Positions 19,063-27,260 of a stretch of 27,260 nucleotides of DNA are shown here, one piece after another. A program made the position numbers and the translations under genes. Below the pieces are notes generated by a model. It did not search any database and was not told where the DNA came from. It saw only the letters and a list, made by a program, of their open reading frames with translations. Numbering within the stretch: position 1 is the first letter of the stretch; every line of letters begins with the position of its first letter. The stretch covers positions 1-27,260 of the forward strand of contig CAYNDV010000054.1 of NCBI GenBank assembly GCA_964396055.1. Reading direction: 5' to 3'. This DNA comes from CAYJPV01 sp964396055. Lineage in GTDB: Bacteria; Acidobacteriota; Vicinamibacteria; Vicinamibacterales; JAKQTR01.

Positions 19063-19731
19063 TTAGAACCGGATGGTCAGGCCGCCCAGGAACTCGAGCT
19101 GATTCGAGTACTGCGCGTCGCCGACGACGTAGCAACCCCACCACGGATCGCACCACCAGCCTTCGGCGTCGGACTTGATGTAGGTGGGCGTCCACTGGAT
19201 CCCCGCCTTCACCGCCACCCGCGGCGATGCGTTGATCTTCACGCCGCCGCCCCACGTCGTCGAGAACTGCGAGTTGCCGCCCAGCGTCTTCTGCTGGTTG
19301 CCGGCGCCCGTGAACGACACCTCGCCGTAGTTCGTCAGACCCGCGCCGCCCATGATATAGGGCTGCACGACGTTGGCCGGATCGCCGAAGTAGTAGGCGC
19401 CGTAGAAGTGGTAGCCGTCGATGTTGATATCACCCAGGGTATCGATGGCGTTGCCCGACACCTCGAGGGTGGTCGCCTGCCGGCGCCACAGGAATCCGAG
19501 TTCGGCGTTGGGCGTGACGAAGAAGCCGATCGACGCGCCGAACATGGCCGAGTCTTTCGGCTCGATGGCGTCGTACACTTTGCCGTTGCCGGCCAGGTAC
19601 GGATCGCCCGTAACACCGTCGGACATCGACCAGCCGAACAGGCCCGTCACCTCGACCTTGGGCGACTGGGCGTACGCCGCTGAGGCGGCGGTGAGCACGA
19701 TGAGAGCACTCAGAAGCAGTTTCTTGAGCAT
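19063..19731 (-). CDS. Outer-membrane beta-barrel protein (OmpW/OmpA-like small porin fold)
   Basis: A 222-residue secreted protein. MLKKLLLSALIVLTAASAAYA is a clear signal peptide with AYA-Q cleavage. The mature chain alternates polar and hydrophobic residues with many glycines and aromatics (YIMGGAGLTNYG, TTWGGGVKINASPRVAVKAG) and ends GGLTIRF, with the terminal phenylalanine recognised by the BAM machinery. This is a small beta-barrel of about eight strands. A late loop reads EGWWCDPWWGCYV, with two cysteines that could form a disulphide. The start at 19731 has GGAG 6 nt upstream; an ATG four codons earlier overlaps that site. A possible -10, TATAGA, lies at 19835-19840 on the minus strand, giving a long leader of about 100 nt. 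Its cargo, if any, is not predictable. Confidence 0.8.
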   Translation of the reverse strand: MLKKLLLSALIVLTAASAAYAQSPKVEVTGLFGWSMSDGVTGDPYLAGNGKVYDAIEPKDSAMFGASIGFFVTPNAELGFLWRRQATTLEVSGNAIDTLGDINIDGYHFYGAYYFGDPANVVQPYIMGGAGLTNYGEVSFTGAGNQQKTLGGNSQFSTTWGGGVKINASPRVAVKAGIQWTPTYIKSDAEGWWCDPWWGCYVVGDAQYSNQLEFLGGLTIRF

Positions 19732-19887
19732 CAACGACTCCATTCACGAAAAAGGAATACATCCAGCCTGGGCCACGCTCCGCACGGCCCACGTTGGCAG
19801 GCAGGCAGCCGGGGAACTAGCAGGCAGTTACTCTTCTATAGTGACGCGAAAGAGGCGGCCTCGGTTTCGAATATCTCGTCCCGCACG

Positions 19888-19908
19888 AAAATCTGTCACT
19901 TCTGACAG
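19888..19908 (-). terminator. Hairpin terminator of the RND efflux operon
   Basis: On the minus strand CTGTCA-GAAG-TGACAG (19908 to 19893) forms a perfect six-base stem with a tetraloop, directly followed by ATTTT. It lies 57 nt after the stop of the RND pump gene. Confidence 0.7.
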
Positions 19909-19964
19909 GTGCAGACGGATCGCCGCTTCTCCTCACCCCCGACGCGGTCGTGACCGGTCCGTCG

Positions 19965-23101
<3,137 letters not shown>

Positions 23102-23105
<4 letters not shown>

Positions 23106-24481
23106 CGCGCGCCCCCGGCCCCGCCGCGGCCCTGTCCGCCACCCTGCGGGCCTCGCCCGCCGCCCGGCTGCCCCCCTGGCTCGCCGCCGGAGGACTCCGA
23201 CTCGCCGTCGCGCAGCAGCCGTACCTTCACGCCGGACGCCAACTCGTTCAACCGGCTCGTCGCCAGCACCTCGTCGCCCTGCAGGCCCGCGGCAATCTCC
23301 CAGAGGTCGCCCTGCCGCACGCCGAGCGTCACGCTCTGCTGCGTCACCGTGCCGTCCTTGATGGTGTAGACCGACGCCACGCCCGCCAGCACCGACACCG
23401 CCGCGTCGGGAACGGCAGGCACGCCGTCGTCCCGATTGGTCAGGATCACGCCCTTCGCGAAGAAGCCGGGCTTCAGCAGGTAGCCGGGATTGTCCACCAG
23501 GGCCTCCACGGCGAAGGTCCGCATCGTCTGGTCGAGCGCGGGGCTGATGTGGGCCACATTGCCGCGGAAGACGCGGTCGCCGAACGCCTCCACGCGGAAC
23601 TCCACCGGCTGGCCGGGTTTCACCACCCCCGCATGCCGCTCCTGGACCCCCGTCCGCAGCTTCAACGGGTTCATCTGGACGATGGTGGCCACCACGGTGC
23701 GTTCCGAGATGTACTCGCCCACCTGCACGGGCCGTTCGGCCACCACCCCGGCGATGGGTGCCCGGACGACGGCGTCTTCGAGCTGCTTCACCGCCAGGTC
23801 GTACGCCGCGCGGCGGTCCTGGAGCAGCGCCTTCGTGGCCCGCACTGAGTCGAGCGCCGCCTGCAGGGCGGCGTCGGTTACCTTGTAGCGGGTCTCCGCC
23901 GTCTGCAGCGTCTCGGACGACGTGATGCCGCGCGCGTTCAGGGCGCGGGCGCGCTCGAACGCCGCGCGCGCGTCTTCGCGGTTCGCCGTCGCCGTCTTCA
24001 CCGACGCGATCTCGTCGTCCGGCGGCGGGGTTTCGTGGCCGTCGAGCTGGCCACCGTGCATGCCCAGCTGGGCCCGCGTCTGGCGCAGCGCGGCTTCGGC
24101 CCGCTGGAGGGCCAGCGTCAGTTCGCGCGGTTCGAGTTGGACCAGCGGCGCGCCCGCACGGACGTCATGCCCGATTTCGACGTAAACCCGTCGAACCACG
24201 CCGGCGGCCTCCGAACTGACTCTGGCCTCGTCGGGCGAGAGCAGGGTGCCGGCCAGGTCGATCTGGCGCTGGACCGACATCCGCTGGACCGTGGTCGTGT
24301 GCACCGCCACCCCGTCCCCGCCGCGTCCCTGACGCGCATTCTGGCCTGACCCGCACGCCGTGGCCGCCAGCAGGGCGGTTCCGAGCAGGACCGCCGCCGC
24401 GCAGCCGGGTACGCGCACCGGCACGCCGGGCGTCGCGGGTGTGCGACAGGTGGAGGGGACCAGTTGTCCAGTCCAAGTCAT
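23102..24481 (-). CDS. RND efflux periplasmic adaptor (membrane fusion) lipoprotein
   Basis: A 459-residue MFP/HlyD-type adaptor. A hydrophobic segment ending LLAATACG places a probable lipoprotein cysteine at residue 43. A lipoyl half-motif (GVVRRVYVEIGHDVRAGAPLVQLE) is followed by a long coiled-coil hairpin rich in Ala, Arg and Glu (about 110-220), the second lipoyl half (VRAPIAGVVAERPVQVGEYI), a beta-barrel domain (GQPVEFRVEAFGDRVFRGNV) and a membrane-proximal domain. The adaptor links the inner-membrane pump to an outer-membrane channel. The C-terminus has an extra Gly/Arg/Gln-rich tail of about 30 residues, probably disordered. The ATG at 24481 follows GGAGG by about 10 nt; the first 20 residues are not signal-like, so a later start (for example a GTG around residue 20) is possible. 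It is the first gene of the operon with the pump. Confidence 0.92.
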
Positions 24482-24513
24482 GAAGATGCGGCCTCCGGGG
24501 AGCGATTGGAGCG

Positions 24514-24536
24514 AAAAAAAGGCGAGACTCGCCCTT
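24514..24536 (-). terminator. Rho-independent terminator after the membrane/Lcl-domain gene
   Basis: On the minus strand GGCGA-GTC-TCGCC, extendable by AAG/TTT pairs with one G-T, is followed by seven consecutive T residues (plus-strand A run 24514-24520). It separates the upstream gene (stop at 24610) from the RND operon, whose first ATG is only 33 nt beyond. It could instead act as an attenuator for that operon. Confidence 0.75.
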
Positions 24537-24609
24537 CTTTCTTCATACGACGGACAGGGGGCCGGCGCTTAGCGAGACGTGAAATGACGCACAGGGGCCG
24601 GTGGCGCGG

Positions 24610-25671
24610 TCAGGGCTGGACGTCCTTGACGCACCGGTAACCATGCCGCGGGTTGCCGAACCCCTTAGGCTGATACGACACGAAGCCCAGGTAGTTGACG
24701 TACCAGGCTTCGTCGGCCGAATGCTCCGACGTCCACATGTAGATGGGCTGCTGGTCCGGCGCCCACAGCGGGGTTTCTTTCTGCGGCTGCGCGCGGCACG
24801 CCGATGGCCCCCGCGCCCCGGACCAGACGCAGCCTGCGTGGGCGCCACGTTTGTTGAGCGACCGCACGAACTCGTCGATCGTGGGCATGCGCCAGATGCG
24901 TGGCGGCTCGTCGAGCAGTGTCGTTCCGTCGGCACTGAGGTAGCCGCACAGGCCCGTTCGCGCCATGTCTGCGGCCGTCGCGTGGCGGCTGCCCGTCTGG
25001 CGCGCCGTCTTCAGGCCCACTGGCGGCACGCCGTAGAACGCCAGGCTGTCCCATGACGGATAGCCGCCCCAGGGCTGCTGCCAGTTCCAGCCGGGTCCGG
25101 CCGGCGCCCAGACCAGCCTGACCCCGTTGCCCTCGATCGTGCGCGCGCCCCGGTTGCCGTCGTCGAGACGCATGAGGATCTGCGGCACCTGCACCGCCGA
25201 GATCACGAGCGCGACGAGCAGGGGCAGCCCGACCACGGCGAGCCAGCGTGCGTGCCGCACCCACCAGCGCGCAGACCGATCGGGGGTGTCGGCGTCGTGC
25301 CGCGCCCGGATCCGGCCGTCGATGATGAAGAGCAGTCCCGCCAGCACCGACACCATGCCCACGCCGGTCCAACTGAGCACCAGTCCCCAGTTGAACCCCC
25401 ACCGCCGCAGGTTCATCGCCATCGCCCAGCCGTAGAAGGCGACACTCAGCACGATGATGACGGCGCCCATGACGCGCGGCCACGCCACGGTGGCCGCGCC
25501 GAGGGTCAGGGCGACGGCGAAGGGAATCAGATAGGCCAGGGGCTGCGGGAAGGGCGTGCCCCAGCCTTCGTAGTAGAACTCGCCGAAGCTCCAGTAGGTC
25601 CAGAAGACGACAAAGGCGGTGAGCAGCACGGTGGCGGCGACGCCGGCGGCGTGGCGACGGAGACGTGTCAT
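24610..25671 (-). CDS. Membrane protein with C-terminal Lcl/DUF1566 (FGE-like) extracytoplasmic domain
   Basis: A 353-residue protein. The N-terminal 180 residues contain five hydrophobic segments (AAGVAATVLLTAFVVFW, PLAYLIPFAVALTLGAATVA, VMGAVIIVLSVAFYGWAM, GMVSVLAGLLFII, WLAVVGLPLLVALVISAV). With the Arg-rich start inside, this places the C-terminus in the periplasm. The C-terminal half has IWRMPTIDEFVRSL, YMWTSEHSADEAWYVNY and a final RHGYRCVKD. These resemble the Lcl C-terminal/DUF1566 relatives of formylglycine-generating enzyme-like folds, usually a carbohydrate or ligand-binding module rather than an enzyme. Four cysteines in this part could form disulphides. I chose the ATG at 25671 because AGGAGG lies 10 nt upstream; an ATG at 25716 adds 15 residues. 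It follows tadA by 66 nt on the same strand and ends before a terminator. Confidence 0.65.
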   Translation of the reverse strand: MTRLRRHAAGVAATVLLTAFVVFWTYWSFGEFYYEGWGTPFPQPLAYLIPFAVALTLGAATVAWPRVMGAVIIVLSVAFYGWAMAMNLRRWGFNWGLVLSWTGVGMVSVLAGLLFIIDGRIRARHDADTPDRSARWWVRHARWLAVVGLPLLVALVISAVQVPQILMRLDDGNRGARTIEGNGVRLVWAPAGPGWNWQQPWGGYPSWDSLAFYGVPPVGLKTARQTGSRHATAADMARTGLCGYLSADGTTLLDEPPRIWRMPTIDEFVRSLNKRGAHAGCVWSGARGPSACRAQPQKETPLWAPDQQPIYMWTSEHSADEAWYVNYLGFVSYQPKGFGNPRHGYRCVKDVQP

Positions 25672-25737
25672 CGGAAACCGTCCTCCTGCGGGGGTCTCGG
25701 GCACGCCTTCGACCATAGTCTCACCCCCTCCGCCGAG

Positions 25738-26238
25738 TCATGAGTCCATCGTGTCGTCCGCTGAAACACCCTGTCCCGAGGCCGCGGTGCGCCGCTGGCG
25801 GAAGAACGCCTGGATGAGCGCACGGCAGTCGTCGGCCAGGACGCCGCCCTGCGCGTCGAGCCGGTGGTTGAGCCACGGAGCGGCGTGCGCCTGGCAGGCG
25901 GACTCGATGGCGCCCGCCTTTGGTTCGGTGGTCCCGTACACGACGGTGGCCACGCGCGCGTGAACCATGGCGCCCACACACATCTGGCAGGGCTCGATGG
26001 TGACGTAGAGCGTCGTCCCGCTCAGCCGGTAATTGCCGATCTGGCGGGCCGCGTCCCTCAGGGCGACGATCTCGGCGTGCGCGGTCGGATCCACCGACCC
26101 GATCGGCTGATTGAATCCCCGTCCCACGATCGCGCCATCGAGAACGACGACAGCGCCCACCGGCACCTCACCGGCCTCGAAGGCTTTCCGGGCCTCGGCC
26201 AGGGCTTCAGTCATGAAGGTGTCGTGCACGTTGGTCAC
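25738..26238 (-). CDS. tadA: tRNA-specific adenosine deaminase-type nucleoside deaminase (TadA-like)
   Basis: A 166-residue zinc-dependent deaminase. VPVGAVVV (25-32) and Asn43 are followed by TAHAE (52-56, zinc ligand His54 and proton-shuttle Glu56) and EPCQMC (82-87, zinc ligands Cys84 and Cys87), then GAMVHARV and VVYGTTEPKAGA as in TadA. TadA converts the wobble adenosine of tRNA-Arg(ACG) to inosine so that CGU, CGC and CGA codons can be read. The GTG start at 26238 is chosen because the N-terminus VTNVHDTFMTEALAEARK then matches TadA length and a GAGG lies about 8 nt upstream; an ATG at 26214 would shorten it by eight residues. A few bacterial paralogues are guanine or cytosine deaminases, but the sequence fits TadA well. 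A TACAAT -10 candidate lies at 26299-26304 on the minus strand. Confidence 0.88.
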   Translation of the reverse strand: MTNVHDTFMTEALAEARKAFEAGEVPVGAVVVLDGAIVGRGFNQPIGSVDPTAHAEIVALRDAARQIGNYRLSGTTLYVTIEPCQMCVGAMVHARVATVVYGTTEPKAGAIESACQAHAAPWLNHRLDAQGGVLADDCRALIQAFFRQRRTAASGQGVSADDTMDS

Positions 26239-26468
26239 GCGTGCGGCCTCATGGTGACCTCTCCAGGTGAAGGGGGTGTCCCGGTTGTCTGAGGGGCGAT
26301 TGTACGCGAAGACCACCGGCGGCGACTTCCTTCGGGAAACATGCCGCATCAGCAGTCTCTGGCGAGGGACGGCCCCGGCACGGCCCGTGCATCCGGGCAA
26401 TCAGGTCGGGCGGCCGATGTCTGGCGGCCGCGCAACTGGCGGAGCGGTGGCGGATCGTGTGTGATGTT

Positions 26469-26477
26469 TGATACGAT
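26469..26477 (+). promoter_or_regulatory. Candidate extended -10 promoter for the cytochrome gene
   Basis: TG (26469-26470), one base, then TACGAT (26472-26477) is an extended -10 pattern. No -35 is visible at the right distance. If used, the leader would be about 160 nt and would contain the hairpin at 26596-26614. Confidence 0.35.
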
Positions 26478-26595
26478 GGCGCCCGCTCGAGCCGGGCGTC
26501 CGGTATGGCCGGGGCCGGGCCGGGCACCGCAATTCAACGGTGAGTCGTCGGACGGCCGGCCCTGGCCGGGCCGACCCCCCTGCCGGACGCACGCC

Positions 26596-26614
26596 GCGGC
26601 CGATGGTCGGCCGC
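26596..26614 (+). promoter_or_regulatory. Perfect stem-loop in the leader of the cytochrome gene
   Basis: GCGGCCGA (26596-26603), loop TGG, TCGGCCGC (26607-26614) is a perfect eight-pair stem. It ends about 20 nt before the ribosome-binding site AAGGAGG and has no U-tract, so it is more likely an RNA structural or protein-binding element than a terminator. Its function is unknown. Confidence 0.4.
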
Positions 26615-26645
26615 TCCGCCGGGCAGGATTCGGTAAGGAGGCTGC

Positions 26646-27047
26646 ATGAAGAAGCTGTTCTACGTCACGCTCGCGCTGTTCGCGCTGGCGCTGGTGGCAG
26701 GACCCGTGATGATCCTCGCGCAGGAGAAGGCGCCGGGCACGGTGATCCTCAAGGGCGCGCCGATGGGCGGCGTGAAGTTCGACCACCCCGCGCACGTGAA
26801 GCTGGCTGGCGGCGACGCCAAGTGCGACACGTGCCATCACGCGTCGAAGCCCGAGAAGGCGAACGCGACGAAGCACCAGAAGTGCCAGGACTGCCACACG
26901 AAGGTGCCGACGGCCCCGATGAAGACCAAGGCCCAGTCCGCCTTCCACGACGCGATGGCGAAGAAGGGAACCTGCATCGACTGCCACGTGCAGCAGAAGA
27001 AGGGTCCCGTGAAGTGCAACGAGTGCCACAAGAAGGAGAACGCCTAG
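26646..27047 (+). CDS. Periplasmic tetrahaem cytochrome c (c3/c7, PpcA-like)
   Basis: A 133-residue secreted protein with signal peptide MKKLFYVTLALFALALVAG...ILA, cleaved near residue 25. Four CxxCH haem sites follow: CDTCH (60-64), CQDCH (80-84), CIDCH (110-114) and CNECH (124-128). Extra histidines that could be distal ligands are His47, His50, His65, His77 and His101. The segment VKFDHPAHVK and the ending KKGPVKCNECHKK closely resemble the Geobacter PpcA family of trihaem c7 cytochromes, with one more haem as in class III c3. Such proteins carry electrons through the periplasm between quinol oxidases or hydrogenases and terminal reductases or extracellular acceptors. The lysine-rich surface is typical. 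The start has AAGGAGG 5 nt upstream. No reductase or quinone-linked gene is adjacent in this window. Confidence 0.9.
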   Translation: MKKLFYVTLALFALALVAGPVMILAQEKAPGTVILKGAPMGGVKFDHPAHVKLAGGDAKCDTCHHASKPEKANATKHQKCQDCHTKVPTAPMKTKAQSAFHDAMAKKGTCIDCHVQQKKGPVKCNECHKKENA

Positions 27048-27073
27048 CCCTCCGGCCAGGCGTCATGGGATTC

Positions 27074-27112
27074 GGGCGGCACGCCGGGTTCGGCCTGCCG
27101 CCCGTGCTTTGT
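27074..27112 (+). terminator. Hairpin terminator after the cytochrome gene
   Basis: GGGCGGCA (27074-27081) pairs with TGCCGCCC (27096-27103) around an inner stem GCCG-GGTT-CGGC. The weak U-rich GTGCTTTGT follows. It lies 27 nt after the cytochrome stop codon and just before the tRNA promoter. Confidence 0.7.
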
Positions 27113-27136
27113 ACGAGAACGGCTTCGTGCTAGTAT
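27109..27136 (+). promoter_or_regulatory. Promoter of the tRNA-Arg gene
   Basis: TTGTAC (27109-27114) and TAGTAT (27131-27136) are 16 nt apart, and TGC directly before the -10 makes it an extended -10. The mature tRNA begins about 45 nt downstream, leaving room for a 5' leader removed by RNase P. Confidence 0.55.
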
Positions 27137-27181
27137 TGGAAGTTCCGGCGGCGCCTGACGGCTGCCGGTACTGCCCGACAC

Positions 27182-27258
27182 GCGCCCTTAGCTCAGCTGG
27201 ATAGAGCGTCTGGCTACGAACCAGGAGGTCGCAGGTTCGAGTCCTGCAGGGCGCGCCA
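27182..27258 (+). tRNA. tRNA-Arg (anticodon ACG)
   Basis: The 77-nt cloverleaf includes an encoded CCA. The acceptor arms GCGCCCT (27182-27188) and AGGGCGC (27248-27254) pair fully, with discriminator G27255. The D-arm is GCTC...GAGC. The anticodon stem-loop TCTGG-CTACGAA-CCAGG places ACG at 27216-27218. The T-arm is GCAGG-TTCGAGT-CCTGC. The wobble A is expected to be deaminated to inosine by TadA, whose gene lies about 1 kb upstream on the other strand. Confidence 0.97.
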
Positions 27259-27260
27259 CT

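Larger units (their letters stand above)
26239..26645. other. Intergenic region between tadA and the cytochrome gene (about 400 nt, no supported gene)
   Basis: No reading frame here has a convincing ribosome-binding site, signal or recognisable motif. The region is divergent: it holds a minus-strand -10 candidate for tadA (TACAAT, 26299-26304), a plus-strand extended -10 (26469-26477) and a GC-rich, palindrome-dense leader for the cytochrome gene (about 26490-26635). Confidence 0.6.

Overview
This window comes from a very GC-rich Gram-negative bacterium. Outer-membrane protein, lipoprotein, Tat and RND-efflux signatures point to a diderm. The mix of a DUF5107-TPR protein, TPR-CHAT protein, GHMP kinase-pyrophosphorylase fusion, PpcA-like multihaem cytochrome and short palindromic GTCCGGCTT-type repeats suggests Acidobacteriota, perhaps the Vicinamibacteria. 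That placement is an inference from gene content, not a marker-gene result. I see no insertion sequence, integrase, CRISPR array, phage gene or rRNA, so this looks like ordinary chromosome with several unusual proteins.

Region 1 (1-4619) is a sugar-phosphate locus. A truncated NahK-like anomeric sugar kinase (minus strand) is divergent from two plus-strand genes 2 nt apart: a GalU-like nucleotidyltransferase whose nucleotide-binding loop is rewritten, and an 1111-residue fusion of an L-fucokinase-like GHMP kinase with a UDPGP-type pyrophosphorylase. Region 2 (4653-6549, minus) holds a Gfo/Idh/MocA oxidoreductase behind a stand-alone RelA/SpoT-domain protein. Region 3 (6737-13840, plus) holds an exported DUF5107-TPR protein, a repeat-containing gap, a TauE/SafE exporter, and then the most surprising gene: an iron-sulphur L-serine dehydratase with a twin-arginine signal and lipobox, followed by an MFS transporter. 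Region 4 (13938-18951, plus) holds an exported TPR-CHAT protein that has lost both catalytic residues, a ZupT-like zinc transporter and a small zinc-ribbon/PAS-like protein.

Region 5 (19063-24481, minus) holds an outer-membrane beta-barrel protein and a two-gene RND efflux operon (lipoprotein adaptor, then pump, ATGA overlap) with no outer-membrane channel gene. Region 6 (24610-27258) has a membrane protein with an Lcl/FGE-like periplasmic domain and a tadA-type deaminase on the minus strand, then on the plus strand a tetrahaem cytochrome and tRNA-Arg(ACG). That tRNA is the classical substrate of TadA.

Best candidates for undescribed biology are the apparently exported Tat-lipoprotein serine dehydratase next to an MFS carrier, and the kinase-pyrophosphorylase fusion in reversed domain order beside a GalU-like protein with a degenerate active-site loop. 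Starts were chosen by ribosome-binding site and conserved N-termini. Promoters and terminators are read by eye and are tentative.
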